DNA from: Candidatus Chlorohelix allophototropha
GTDB taxonomy: Bacteria > Chloroflexota > Chloroflexia > Chloroheliales > Chloroheliaceae
Assembly (NCBI RefSeq): GCF_030389965.1
Contig: NZ_CP128400.1
Location: 992,001-1,056,000, forward strand
Direction of reading: 5' to 3'
Length of the DNA stretch: 64,000 bases
Every line of letters starts with the position of its first letter. Positions within the stretch are counted from its first letter, which is position 1. Of this stretch, positions 10,010 through 18,573 are shown piece after piece. The position numbers were made by a program, and so were the translations under genes. Under the pieces are notes generated by a model that saw only the letters and a program-made list of their open reading frames with translations, had not been told where the DNA came from and made no database searches.

Positions 10010-11143
10010 ATGCAAGATACGCATAGCCGTTTTTCGGCACCTGCGCACCATGGAGTACCATTCAACAAAAAAGCCATTCGCGAAAAACAGAGCCTGTGGT
10101 TTCAATTACCTCTACTACAGCGCATTCTTATCTCTAACCTGTTGATTATCAGTTGCAGTGCGATTATTGGCTCATGGTTTACTGCACAACTGGCAGAAGC
10201 AGGTAGCTTCAATGTTGTTACCTTTGTAATTATCATCTGTTGCGCCACCCTCCTGAGCGGGTCGATCAGCTTTTTCACGCTAAAAAGCGCCTTCCGCCCC
10301 TTCCATGAATTACAAAGAGTGCTTACGAAAATTCACGCCGGATACCCACGCGCACATGTAGCGCTTTCGCGGATTAATGACCCGGATGTGCGCGAATTTA
10401 CCGGGGCTTTACGCCAGATGTTGGTACGGCTGGAAGATAACGCGCGAGTTATTCAGGAAGATCAGCACCAACTTCAAATTATGACAGCGCGGGTAATCAC
10501 GGCACAGGAAAATGAGCGCAAACGAATTGCTCGTGAATTGCACGATGAAGCTAGCCAATCGCTCACCGCCATTATTATGGGCTTGGATGCAGCCCGCCGA
10601 CAGGCGCGAGACGAACAGCAGGAAACTCGCCTCGGCTCTTTGCGTGATATGGCAACCGCAACACTGGATGAGTTGCGAAAATTGGCGCTGGATTTACGCC
10701 CCACTATGTTGGATGACTTAGGGCTAGTTCCGGCAGTGCGTTGGTTGAGTCGTGGCGCGGGCGAACGTGCCAATTTTGAAGTGAAACTCGAACTTGACCG
10801 CATCGGCGATACCGACCGCCTACCACCAGAACTTGAAACCTGCTTATTTCGTATTACCCAAGAAAGTCTGACCAATATCATTAAACACGCCCAAGCTACT
10901 AGAGTTGATATTCGTATGTCACGCCTGCTAAATGACAATATTAAGCTGGAAATACGGGATAACGGTAAGGGTTTTAATATGTCAGAAGCACGCCACAAAG
11001 CAATCTGTGGAGGGCATTTGGGGCTGTTTGATATTGAGGAACGTGCCGGATTATTGGGCGGTAAAGCCAGCATAATGTCCGGGGATAGCGGAACCACTAT
11101 CCAAATAGTAGTACCGCTCAAACCACACGGTTGCCCTTTCTAG
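10010..11143 (+). CDS. Sensor histidine kinase, NarL/DegS (HisKA_3) type
   Basis: A membrane sensor kinase of 377 residues. Two N-terminal membrane helices (around ILISNLLIISCSAIIG and VTFVIIICCATLLSGSI) flank a very short loop, so the input is probably intramembrane or intracellular. A HAMP-like linker follows, then HisKA_3 with the phospho-acceptor in ERKRIARELHDEASQS and a HATPase domain with RITQESLTNIIKHA, RDNGKGF and the G2-like GLFDIEERAGLLGG. The ATG at 10010 is preferred because GGGAGGA lies 9 bases upstream; the frame stays open upstream to a TTG at 9764 (82 extra residues without recognisable features). No response regulator gene is adjacent, so its partner is elsewhere. A terminator follows. 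Confidence 0.85.
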   Translation: MQDTHSRFSAPAHHGVPFNKKAIREKQSLWFQLPLLQRILISNLLIISCSAIIGSWFTAQLAEAGSFNVVTFVIIICCATLLSGSISFFTLKSAFRPFHELQRVLTKIHAGYPRAHVALSRINDPDVREFTGALRQMLVRLEDNARVIQEDQHQLQIMTARVITAQENERKRIARELHDEASQSLTAIIMGLDAARRQARDEQQETRLGSLRDMATATLDELRKLALDLRPTMLDDLGLVPAVRWLSRGAGERANFEVKLELDRIGDTDRLPPELETCLFRITQESLTNIIKHAQATRVDIRMSRLLNDNIKLEIRDNGKGFNMSEARHKAICGGHLGLFDIEERAGLLGGKASIMSGDSGTTIQIVVPLKPHGCPF

Positions 11144-11169
11144 CTATTTCAAAAAAATCATTCGCTTAA

Positions 11170-11200
11170 GTCCCGGTGCGAGGCAAGCGGGGCTTTTTTT
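11170..11200 (+). terminator. Intrinsic terminator after histidine kinase
   Basis: GTCCCG (11170-11175) pairs with CGGGGC (11188-11193, one G-U pair), followed by seven Ts (11194-11200). Confidence 0.75.
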
Positions 11201-11377
11201 ATGGCTCTTTTTTGCTATTCCAGTGATCTAAATAATGTGCGATACGTCACACGCCAAGAGTGATAAGGCGCATAACAGCGACAGAGTACAAAGGTTAACA
11301 TAGTAGTGTAAGCCAATAGCTTACTGGAATTATGAACTTAATCTCCTAAATCTTCTCTCAAACTCCTCCTATAACAG

Positions 11378-11408
11378 AAGGTCACCGATGAGCAGCGGCG
11401 ACCTTTTT
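11378..11408 (+). terminator. Intrinsic terminator without an upstream protein gene
   Basis: AAGGTC and CCG pair with CGG and GACCTT around an A-C mismatch, with loop ATGAGCAG, followed by a T-run. It lies about 200 bases after the previous terminator with no ORF between, so it may end a small RNA or attenuate the ABC operon. Confidence 0.65.
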
Positions 11409-11472
11409 TATTTGCCTCGTTTTTACCATATTCTATTTACCTGTCTACCAGAACGGCATAAGATTTAAATGA

Positions 11473-11490
11473 AGTGCTAATTAATGCACT
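11473..11490. promoter_or_regulatory. Inverted repeat upstream of ABC exporter
   Basis: AGTGC-N8-GCACT, centred about 45 bases before the ATP-binding subunit start. Size and symmetry suit a small dimeric repressor; no regulator gene lies beside it. Confidence 0.35.
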
Positions 11491-11526
11491 GATTTATTTG
11501 CGCCAACACAATAAGGGGGTGAAATT

Positions 11527-12498
11527 ATGCAAACTTCACTTACCCCTTCAAAGACTGTGATAGGAACAGACAGGCCTGGGCGGGCAATCCGCACCGAAAA
11601 TCTTACCAAAAGGTATGGCCGGAACAGGGGAATTACCGAACTTAACCTTGAAATAGCCGAAGGTGAAATTTTTGGCTTCCTTGGACCTAACGGGGCAGGG
11701 AAAACCACCACGATTCGCTTGCTGATGAACGAGATTCATCCTACTTCCGGCAGTGCTTCCATTTTCGGTTTGGATTGTATGAAAGATAGCGTGAAGATTA
11801 AAAAGCTGACAGGCTATCTGCCGGGCGAATTTATGCTGTATCCGGGAATGACCGGAGCGCAAACCTTGAAATACCTCGCCTCCCTGCGGGGAGGGGTTGA
11901 TTGGAAACATATCGCCGGGTTAGCAGAGCGGCTGCAACTCGACTTAAGCAAAAAGTTCCGCGAGTATTCGCACGGAAATAAGCAAAAAGTGGGCATCATT
12001 CAGGCGATTATGCACAAGCCACGCCTTCTTATTCTGGATGAACCAAGCAACGGGCTTGACCCGCTAAACCAGCATGAGTTGTTCAACCTAGTGCGCGAAC
12101 TGCGTAATGAAGGCGCTACCGTTTTTCTTTCCTCGCATATAATGAGTGAAATTGAGTCCACCTGCGACCGAGTGGCGCTTATTCGCGAGGGGAAACTGGT
12201 GAAGGTGGGTAGCATTGGCGATCTGGCAGACCTGAAATGTCATTACCTTGAAATCAGCTTCAAGGGCAAGGCGCAAACTGATTTCTTGCGCTCGCTGGAA
12301 GGTGTTGACCAACTTGAGATAGGCGAAACGGCTGAGGGTGATACGGTACGTTGTATCGTTTCTCAGGAGATATTGGGCAGCGTAGTAAAGCACTTCGCCC
12401 AATACGAGATACTCGACTTTGTAAGCCATGAACCATCGCTGGAAAACATCTTCATGGATTTCTACGGCAAAAGCGCGAACCTGCCAGAAGGGAGGTGA
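11527..12498 (+). CDS. ABC transporter ATP-binding protein (ABC-2 type exporter)
   Basis: Cytoplasmic ATPase subunit of a two-gene exporter, 323 residues. It shows Walker A GPNGAGKTTT, a signature motif of the altered form YSHGNKQK (usual in drug- and lipid-exporter ATPases), Walker B LLILDEPSNGLDP and the H-loop SSHIMSE. The C-terminal extension (about residues 225-323) matches the regulatory tail seen in CcmA/DrrA-like subunits. The ATG has an AGGGGGTG ribosome-binding site. The permease gene overlaps its end. The substrate is unknown; multidrug or antibiotic export is typical of the family but not proven here. Confidence 0.9.
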   Translation: MQTSLTPSKTVIGTDRPGRAIRTENLTKRYGRNRGITELNLEIAEGEIFGFLGPNGAGKTTTIRLLMNEIHPTSGSASIFGLDCMKDSVKIKKLTGYLPGEFMLYPGMTGAQTLKYLASLRGGVDWKHIAGLAERLQLDLSKKFREYSHGNKQKVGIIQAIMHKPRLLILDEPSNGLDPLNQHELFNLVRELRNEGATVFLSSHIMSEIESTCDRVALIREGKLVKVGSIGDLADLKCHYLEISFKGKAQTDFLRSLEGVDQLEIGETAEGDTVRCIVSQEILGSVVKHFAQYEILDFVSHEPSLENIFMDFYGKSANLPEGR

Positions 12499-12503
12499 GC
12501 GCC

Positions 12504-14144
12504 ATGATGCTGCATAATATATTTTTCAAAACGCTGCGAGACACGCGCTACCATATTCTGATTTGGGGAGGCGGTTTTGGGCTACTCATGTTTTTTTACA
12601 GCCAAGCCTACACGGCTCTTTTCGCTGGACCCGAACGCGACAAACTAATCAAGGACTATGTAACCGCGTTTGAATCGATGAGCTTTATCGCCGGAAAAGC
12701 CTACGATGTGGATACGCTGGGCGGCTTTATTACCGCTGAGTTTATGATTTTTTCCCCGTTGCTTTTCAGCATAGTAGCCTTTTTAATCGGCAGCAATCTG
12801 ATAAGAGGCGAAGAAGAAAAAGGCAGCCTTGATATTCTGCTGAGTACACCCCATTCGCGCCTTTCGGTATTTTTGCAAAAATCGGCAGGGCTAACCGCAA
12901 TGCTGCTGTTAATCGGAGGATTGGCGGCAGTAGGTTTGGTGGCTGGCGCAGCAACCTTTAACCTCGAACTCAGCACGAGCGGCGCATTTCTGCAAATGCT
13001 CAACGCCATAGCTGTCAGCCTGATATTCGGCAATATTGCACTGCTGTTTTCCCAGCTAGGTTCACGCAAATGGGCGATTGGCTGGAGTGGCGGACTTCTT
13101 GCTGCCACGTACCTGCTGAACAGCCTGTCCGAAGTGGTTGATATGCTCAAGTGGATGCGTCCGCTTTCACCTTTCCATTACTATAACCTAAGCAAACCGC
13201 TTTGCCGCAGCGTAGGCATGGACTGGATGGGACTGATTATACTGTTAGTGGTCAGCATCCCGCTGGTGATAGCCGCCGCCTATATGTACCTGCACCGTGA
13301 CCATAGCGGGGTATTCCAGCTATTCCCGCAAAAAGCCTTAGCCGAAAACAACCATCGCTCGCTGGCAGAGCCTAAAGCGCCATGGCTGGCTGGCAGTTTT
13401 TGGTTTGCGCTCAAATCGTTGGCTTTGGGCGCACTCATCTGGGGAGTGGGCATTGCCTCCTATACGGTGCTAATTCTAGCGATTTTCAACAATATGAAAG
13501 ATAGCATGTTGAGCCTGCTGCAAAGCGATTTTTACAAGGCAATAGGCTTCATGACTATGGGTACTAACGAAAATCTGCTGAACCTAATGCTCTTCCTGTT
13601 TCTGGTGGTGCTATTTGCCTCGTATGCAGTGACAATGGTGGCAAGTTGGGCGAACGATGAGACAGAAGGCAGGCTCGAACTGTTGCTGGCAACACCACAA
13701 GCGCGTTGGAGATTATTACTATCGCGCTTTACTGCGAGCCTAATTGCGATGGCGTTCGTGGTAGGCTTGAATTGGCTTGTTTTTGAAATAATGCTACAGG
13801 TTGGGAACGTCAAGCTGGTCAACAACTACTCAATGGAGGCTTTTGCAGGAGCGTTCGTATTGGGCGGAGTTATTCTAGCCTTCGGTTTCCTATTCTGCGC
13901 TTTCAAACCGGGCTGGACTATGGGCGTACTAACTGGATTGGTAATTATCAGCTTCCTGATTGAATTCCTGAAAGCAACTTTCAAGTTTCCAGATTGGGTA
14001 GTTGATACATCCCTATTCCACCATTACGGGCAGCCTATTATCAGTGGTCTGGATTGGACGGTACAATACATTTTGCTGGGGCTGTGTGCGCTATTTGTAG
14101 GAATAGCAATAACACGCTTCCACTACCGAGATATTGAATCCTAA
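12504..14144 (+). CDS. ABC-2 type permease, fused double membrane domain
   Basis: Membrane partner of the preceding ATPase. The 546-residue protein has about 12 predicted helices in two homologous halves. Each half contains a short motif typical of exporter permeases (RGEEEKGSLDILLSTPHSR in the first; NDETEGRLELLLATPQARW in the second), so one polypeptide replaces two permease subunits. The ATG at 12504 is chosen because GGGAGG at 12490-12495 sits 8 bases upstream; an in-frame GTG at 12495 overlaps the ATPase stop as GTGA. Translational coupling with the ATPase is likely. A bidirectional terminator follows at 14213-14253. Confidence 0.88.
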   Translation: MMLHNIFFKTLRDTRYHILIWGGGFGLLMFFYSQAYTALFAGPERDKLIKDYVTAFESMSFIAGKAYDVDTLGGFITAEFMIFSPLLFSIVAFLIGSNLIRGEEEKGSLDILLSTPHSRLSVFLQKSAGLTAMLLLIGGLAAVGLVAGAATFNLELSTSGAFLQMLNAIAVSLIFGNIALLFSQLGSRKWAIGWSGGLLAATYLLNSLSEVVDMLKWMRPLSPFHYYNLSKPLCRSVGMDWMGLIILLVVSIPLVIAAAYMYLHRDHSGVFQLFPQKALAENNHRSLAEPKAPWLAGSFWFALKSLALGALIWGVGIASYTVLILAIFNNMKDSMLSLLQSDFYKAIGFMTMGTNENLLNLMLFLFLVVLFASYAVTMVASWANDETEGRLELLLATPQARWRLLLSRFTASLIAMAFVVGLNWLVFEIMLQVGNVKLVNNYSMEAFAGAFVLGGVILAFGFLFCAFKPGWTMGVLTGLVIISFLIEFLKATFKFPDWVVDTSLFHHYGQPIISGLDWTVQYILLGLCALFVGIAITRFHYRDIES

Positions 14145-14212
14145 AAGCGGCGAGAAATAACAAGTAAAGACAAGGGGGTTTAAACCTCTTGTCCAAAGCG
14201 AAAGTTCAGAAT

Positions 14213-14253
14213 CAAAAAAGCCCCGTGCCTTGTTAGCGCAAGAGGCTTTTTTA
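14213..14253. terminator. Bidirectional terminator between permease and CoA-transferase genes
   Basis: AAAAAAGCC pairs with GGCTTTTTT across about 20 bases, giving T-runs on both strands. It serves the convergent permease (ends 14144) and CoA-transferase beta gene (ends 14259). A second inverted repeat (GGGGTTT/AAACCTC) lies at 14170-14191. Confidence 0.75.
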
Positions 14254-14258
14254 GCTTT

Positions 14259-15029
14259 TTACTTCAAGAAAATGCGGTCGGGGTCAACTACATCACGCAA
14301 AATCCGCAATTCTTCCTGAGAAGGAATCGGAGTCTCTATCGCGTCTTGCGTATCCAGAGGGAAGCCCGTATCATCCGATACCTGCTGAGCAGTTAGACCG
14401 GGATGATAGCTCTCCAGATACATTTCGTGGCTCACCGGCTTGAACTTCATAACCGCTTTGGTTGTTACCACCACATGCGGTCCGCCTCTAGTCAAACCCG
14501 CTTCATGACGACTGTCGCCCCCTTCAAGCCAGCCCGGACTGGTGAGATAGTCAATCTTCGCAGGGAAGCGTCGTTTTTCGTGCAAAGCGATAATGGCGGT
14601 GCGCTGCGCGAGGCAAGCAATATCACCAGAACCGCCACTACCGGGGAAACGTACTTTGGGGTGACGATGGTCTGCGCCAATCGAGGTGCTGTTGATGTTG
14701 CCGTAGCGGTCAATCTGCGCACCGCTGAGGAAGCCCACATCCACGCGCCCGGCTTGCAACACGTAGGTAAACACTTCGCTCAAACCCGCCGCAGTAGCCG
14801 CACCGCGCATTACGCGAGGGTCACCTACCGACATGGGCAAGTGCGCAAGACGACTCGCCATCGTTCCGGCTTCAAAAATGATACAGCAATCGGGCGCGTG
14901 GGTGCGCTGCGCCAACATCGCGCCAAGCATCGGCAAGCCTGTCCCCGCAAAAACAACTTCACCGTTTTTAATCTGACGGGCAGCGGTGACCGCCATCAAT
15001 TCGGTCAGAGTGTAGCTATATTCTGCCAT
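14259..15029 (-). CDS. CoA-transferase beta subunit (GctB/IpdB-like, family I)
   Basis: Small subunit of a heterodimeric family I CoA-transferase or related hydrolase, 256 residues. It has the family hallmark FAGTGLPMLGAMLAQ near the N-terminus, then IIFEAGTM (about residues 50-57), where a glutamate could be the thioester-forming residue. Later motifs are VGFLSGAQIDRYGNIN and RFPGSGGSGDIA. It starts at the base where the alpha gene stops (TAATG), so the two are translationally coupled. Specificity cannot be read: glutaconate/3-oxoacid CoA-transferases and the IpdAB ring-opening hydrolases share this architecture. Retention of the glutamate favours transferase activity. Confidence 0.85.
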   Translation of the reverse strand: MAEYSYTLTELMAVTAARQIKNGEVVFAGTGLPMLGAMLAQRTHAPDCCIIFEAGTMASRLAHLPMSVGDPRVMRGAATAAGLSEVFTYVLQAGRVDVGFLSGAQIDRYGNINSTSIGADHRHPKVRFPGSGGSGDIACLAQRTAIIALHEKRRFPAKIDYLTSPGWLEGGDSRHEAGLTRGGPHVVVTTKAVMKFKPVSHEMYLESYHPGLTAQQVSDDTGFPLDTQDAIETPIPSQEELRILRDVVDPDRIFLK

Positions 15030-15997
15030 TAGTCCAGTCTCCTCCGTTTCAGGTTGGGGCTGTAACCATAAACAGGATCAGCCTTCAAGCCACTGAGCCG
15101 TTCTTCCCCGCCAATAACCTGTAAATACTCGGCATGGTTTTTTACACCATACACATATTTATCGAGGTATTGCTGAAAGGTCGCGTCATCGTCCGAACCA
15201 TCATGATAGATTTTTAGTTGGCGCGGGTCATAATCATAATAACGGAAGACGGCATACGGATGCGAACCGTAAGGAACATGGCAAACATGCTTTACGGCAA
15301 AATAAGGAAGCAGGTTGCGCTCTGGCTCCTCACGCAATTGATCCTCATCCACAATTTCTTCCGCCGTAACAATCACGGTATCGGCGCACAAAGCCTGTTG
15401 CACGTCTGCGAAGCTTTGCCCTTCGATGCGTACAACGCCATTCAGAGAAGCTTTTTGCACATGGATAACCGCAAACTCGGTGTGAATCGCCGGAACCAGC
15501 ACCACTTTTTCACCCGTATTGAAGGGGGAGTTCATCACTTCCAGCTTTTTGGAAGCGGTGCGAGGGTCGGCAAGACGTTGTTCGGGCGTTAAAACTTCCT
15601 TTGTCAGCACATCGCTACCGAGCAAACTGCGGATGGGCATGAACGGAATACCCATTGCCCCGGCAGTGAAGCGCGAAACCATCGCAAAGTTGCTGTAATC
15701 TTCCCACTCTATCTGCCCCCGCTCAACCGCTAAACGCCAGCGTGAACCGATAGTGTTAAAAGCTTCATCGGCTTCATAAGCCAATTCCACCCGTTTTACG
15801 CAACCCGCGCCGATAAGAATGTCCCAATCGCCACCGGGAGAATGTCCAAAAAGATATAGATTGCGTCGCCTGAGCCGGATAAGCTCATGAATAAAAGCCA
15901 TAGGATGGCGTTGCGTAGTGAAACCGCCAAAGGATATGGTTGCCCCATCAGGCACCATAGCAGCGGCTTCCGCCAACCCGATTAGTTTGTTCGACAT
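15029..15997 (-). CDS. CoA-transferase alpha subunit (GctA/IpdA-like, family I)
   Basis: Large subunit partner of the preceding gene, 322 residues. It shows the N-terminal family pattern VPDGATISFGGFTTQRHPMA, then LFGHSPGGDWDILIGAGCV and FTAGAMGIPFMPIRSLLGSD, the glycine-rich CoA-binding region typical of GctA-like proteins. The ATG has AGGAGG-like bases upstream. The pair is followed by a bidirectional terminator, so it forms a two-gene operon. Likely role: activating or transferring CoA among organic acids in the cytoplasm. The free acid is not predictable. Confidence 0.87.
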   Translation of the reverse strand: MSNKLIGLAEAAAMVPDGATISFGGFTTQRHPMAFIHELIRLRRRNLYLFGHSPGGDWDILIGAGCVKRVELAYEADEAFNTIGSRWRLAVERGQIEWEDYSNFAMVSRFTAGAMGIPFMPIRSLLGSDVLTKEVLTPEQRLADPRTASKKLEVMNSPFNTGEKVVLVPAIHTEFAVIHVQKASLNGVVRIEGQSFADVQQALCADTVIVTAEEIVDEDQLREEPERNLLPYFAVKHVCHVPYGSHPYAVFRYYDYDPRQLKIYHDGSDDDATFQQYLDKYVYGVKNHAEYLQVIGGEERLSGLKADPVYGYSPNLKRRRLD

Positions 15998-16040
15998 CGA
16001 ACTTCCTCCTGAAAATGTGAGGTGTATTGAAAAGCAGGTA

Positions 16041-16421
16041 TTAAAGAATTTCTACAAACTCTAGCCTGTTACCCCACGGGTCGCGCACAAAAAAGCGACG
16101 CTGTCCCGCAAATTGCGAATCGCTGATAATCGTCACTCCGTTTTCTTGCAGGCGTTGTTGTAACACTTCAAGACTTTCCACCTGAAAAGCGGCATGCCGA
16201 CTGCTCGGGGCATTATATTTATCCGGGTTTTGTTCTGCGCTGATATGAATTTGCTGCCCATTCTGGCAACCTAACCACCAACCCGGAGAGCCACTATCGA
16301 CTGAATCCGGTCGTTCAAGCACTTCAAGACCAAGCACCTGAACATAAAAATGGTGAGCTTCAGCCAACGCTGCCGCGCCCGGTGAAATTGTCAGATTTAC
16401 GTGCAAAATACCTTTGAGCAT
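16041..16421 (-). CDS. VOC-superfamily protein (glyoxalase/bleomycin-resistance fold)
   Basis: A 126-residue protein with two beta-alpha-beta-beta-beta modules. The first begins ILHVNLTI and carries FYVQVLGLEVLERP; the second holds AAFQVESLEVLQQRL and ends with FFVRDPWGNRLEFVE, the classic C-terminal VOC signature with the metal-binding glutamate. The first-module ligand position is a histidine (HVNL). The reaction is unknown: the family includes glyoxalases, dioxygenases and drug-binding proteins. It lies 43 bases upstream of the CoA-transferase alpha gene on the same strand and may share its transcript. Confidence 0.85.
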   Translation of the reverse strand: MLKGILHVNLTISPGAAALAEAHHFYVQVLGLEVLERPDSVDSGSPGWWLGCQNGQQIHISAEQNPDKYNAPSSRHAAFQVESLEVLQQRLQENGVTIISDSQFAGQRRFFVRDPWGNRLEFVEIL

Positions 16422-16637
16422 TTTTACCCTGAATAATCAATCCGACTACAGATTTGGATTTGCAACATGTTAACACAAAATTTGTTTTGTGAAAAATTGT
16501 CTAATCTACATTACACTATAGACAATCTTAATAGTTTGTATTCGCCATTTTTATGGGAATGCCAAACTGTTCGGGAAAAAACTCAACAATAATAATAGCG
16601 CATATTCCTCAGAGTATGAGCAATAATTAATAAATCA

Positions 16638-16666
16638 TTGACTAACTAAAATTTAAGAGCTAGAAT
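16638..16666 (+). promoter_or_regulatory. Sigma-70-type promoter of glpD
   Basis: TTGACT (16638-16643), a 17-base spacer, then TAGAAT (16661-16666). Transcription should start near 16673, giving a leader of about 130 bases before the glpD ATG. Confidence 0.7.
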
Positions 16667-16687
16667 TAATATGTATCGAAATTAATT

Positions 16688-16778
16688 GAGAACTCGGAGA
16701 TATGGAGAAAGGTTCTCTCTTGATGGCTCGGCGCTTCCTAGCTTTGGGGTGCTCGCCTGATGGAGTAGAACCTTTTTT
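16688..16778 (+). promoter_or_regulatory. Attenuator or riboswitch-like leader of glpD
   Basis: GAGAAC (16688-16693) can pair with GTTCTC (16712-16717). The same segment, as AAAGGTTCT (16708-16716), can instead pair with AGAACCTTT (16767-16775), followed by T16773-16778, which makes an intrinsic terminator. The two hairpins exclude each other. Inside the terminator loop, GGCG/CGCC forms a further hairpin flanked by two TGATGG copies (16721 and 16758). This is the layout of a transcription attenuator controlled by a ligand, an RNA-binding antiterminator or a leader event. It does not match a riboswitch class I know. Confidence 0.6.
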
Positions 16779-16804
16779 ATTTGCAAGAAAAGAGGACATC
16801 ATAT

Positions 16805-18478
16805 ATGGAAGGCAGCAATCGCCTAGATAATTTGGACGGGCAGCGTCTCGATTTAATCGTTATCGGGGGGGGCGTAATCGGCAGCGGAATTGCCAGCGAT
16901 GCAGCGAATAGAGGTTTGCGGGTAGCTTTATTCGAGAAAGAGGATTACGCCTGTGGAACTAGCAGTCGTTCCACACGCCTCATTCACGGTGGTTTGCGTT
17001 ACCTTGAAATGTTTGATTTCGGGCTAGTGCGGCAAGACCTTAAAGAGCGTGAAATGCTATTGCGAAACGCCCCTCACCTTGTTAAGCCCCTACCCTTTAT
17101 GGTACCGATGTATAGCAAGAGCCTGTTCTATCGCCTGAAAATGCGGGTGGGCATGGTGCTATATGATGTACTGAGCTACGATAAAACCCTTCGCAATCAC
17201 CGCTTTTACAGCAAGAAGCAAACCCTCGAAATGGAGCCTAATTTAAAAGAAAAAGGCTTACAGGGTTCATTCATTTATTATGATGCACAAGTACCATATA
17301 CTGAACGGTTGGTTATAGAAAATATTATCAGCGCTGAAATAAATGGAGCGTTGTGCTTTAACCATGTAAAGGTACTAAAAGCAGTTAAAGAAGGGAATAG
17401 CGTAACCGGCGTGCTGGTTCGGGATGAACTTACAGGCGTGGAACATAAGATAAAGGCGCGATTGGTGGTCAATGTGACCGGACCATGGCTCGATCCGGTA
17501 GATGAAGCGATGGTGGAAGCCCCGTCGCACCGGGTACGCAAAACCAAAGGCATCCATTTCACCGCTACGAATGTAACTACCAACGCAATGGTGCTTTTCG
17601 CCGAAAGCGATAATCGCCTGTTTTTTGTAATTCCGTGGTTGGGCTATGCTTGGGTAGGCACTACCGATACTGATTTCAAAGATGAGCTTGAAAGCGTTCG
17701 GGCAGACAGGGAAGATGTGGAATATCTGGTGGCAAGCGTGAAGCAGGTCTTCCCAAAGGCAGATTGGGACAAGATTTTTTTCACCAACGCTGGAGTGCGC
17801 TCGCTGGTGATGAAGGAAACTAGCCAAGGTGTAAGTGAATCGGCGGTTTCGCGCAAACACGCAATAGTGGATTTCGAGAAGAAACAGGGCTTGAAGAACT
17901 ATCTTTCGGTGGTGGGCGGCAAATTGACCGCATATCGGGGAATTGCCGAAGAAGCCACCGATGCAGCCTTGAAAAAGTTGGGGTTGAAATGCGAAGGGCA
18001 GACCTCCAGTACGAAACTTCCCGGCGCACAATTTGAAGGTTCTTTCGAGCAATTCATTCTGACAATGGCGGAAGAAGGTACAACCATCGGCTTGAGCGTG
18101 GCACAGGTTAAATACCTTTCAACGCTCTACGGCAGCCGCATAACCGAAATATTTGAGATAGTCCGGTCAAATCCGGCGCAGGCACAAGCCTTACATAGCG
18201 CTTATCCCGATGTACGAGCGCAAGTTAAACACGCCATAGAACGTGAGCAATGCTTAACCTTATGCGATTTTATGATGCGACGCTGTGGGCTATATTTTTC
18301 GAAAGATCAAGGGCAGCAAGCAATCGAAGCAGCCAGTCGCGATATGGCGTTATTACTGGGTTGGGATGAGGCGCGCCGCCAATCGGAAATTAAGGCTTAT
18401 CTTACCGAGGTGGGTTGGACACAAGAATGGAAAGAAAAACCCGCGCCTCGCGCTGAATCTTTGGCAGGAATCCGATAA
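16805..18478 (+). CDS. glpD: Aerobic glycerol-3-phosphate dehydrogenase (FAD)
   Basis: A membrane-associated flavoenzyme that oxidises sn-glycerol 3-phosphate to dihydroxyacetone phosphate and passes electrons to the quinone pool. The 557-residue protein has the FAD-binding fold LIVIGGGVIGSG (about residues 17-28), the GlpD signature RLIHGGLRYLE, GTTDTD in the substrate domain, VVGGKLTAYR for the second FAD contact, and the C-terminal GlpD cap domain (DFMMRRCGLYF). The ATG at 16805 has AGAGGA upstream; an in-frame TTG at 16781 would fall on the terminator's edge and is rejected. No glpK or glpF lies beside it. Expression is probably set by the leader upstream. Confidence 0.95.
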   Translation: MEGSNRLDNLDGQRLDLIVIGGGVIGSGIASDAANRGLRVALFEKEDYACGTSSRSTRLIHGGLRYLEMFDFGLVRQDLKEREMLLRNAPHLVKPLPFMVPMYSKSLFYRLKMRVGMVLYDVLSYDKTLRNHRFYSKKQTLEMEPNLKEKGLQGSFIYYDAQVPYTERLVIENIISAEINGALCFNHVKVLKAVKEGNSVTGVLVRDELTGVEHKIKARLVVNVTGPWLDPVDEAMVEAPSHRVRKTKGIHFTATNVTTNAMVLFAESDNRLFFVIPWLGYAWVGTTDTDFKDELESVRADREDVEYLVASVKQVFPKADWDKIFFTNAGVRSLVMKETSQGVSESAVSRKHAIVDFEKKQGLKNYLSVVGGKLTAYRGIAEEATDAALKKLGLKCEGQTSSTKLPGAQFEGSFEQFILTMAEEGTTIGLSVAQVKYLSTLYGSRITEIFEIVRSNPAQAQALHSAYPDVRAQVKHAIEREQCLTLCDFMMRRCGLYFSKDQGQQAIEAASRDMALLLGWDEARRQSEIKAYLTEVGWTQEWKEKPAPRAESLAGIR

Positions 18479-18573
18479 TTCGAATAAAGGTAGCTACAAC
18501 TACTTACGAATCAAGCCGAGTGCAATATGCTGATAATGAACCGAAACGGTTGTTAAGAAGGGAGAAAAGAAAA

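Larger units (their letters stand above)
11144..11526. other. Intergenic region with two terminators
   Basis: 383 bases without a credible protein gene. It holds two separate intrinsic terminators (11170-11200 and 11378-11408) and an inverted repeat near the ABC-transporter gene (11473-11490). The second terminator has no protein-coding gene ahead of it, so the stretch 11201-11408 may encode a small RNA or be the leader of the ABC operon. Confidence 0.4.
16422..16804. other. Intergenic region with promoter and structured leader of glpD
   Basis: 383 bases between the divergent VOC and glpD genes. The left part is A/T-rich with a hairpin (ACAAAATTTGTTTTGT near 16472-16488). The right part holds a sigma-70-type promoter (16638-16666) and an attenuator-like leader (16688-16778), both listed separately. 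No small ORF is convincing. Confidence 0.6.

Noticed and set aside
10474-11121. Open frame of 215 codons on the minus strand
   Set aside because: Shadow of the histidine kinase; the plus frame has the full HisKA_3/HATPase motifs.
14403-15032. Open frame of 209 codons on the plus strand
   Set aside because: Shadow of the CoA-transferase beta gene.
16688-16778. A known riboswitch class (glycine, fluoride, ZTP, guanidine)
   Set aside because: The conserved cores of these classes that I recall are not present; only an attenuator-like layout is supported.
17375-18052. Open frame of 225 codons on the minus strand
   Set aside because: Overlaps glpD, whose conserved motifs run through the region.
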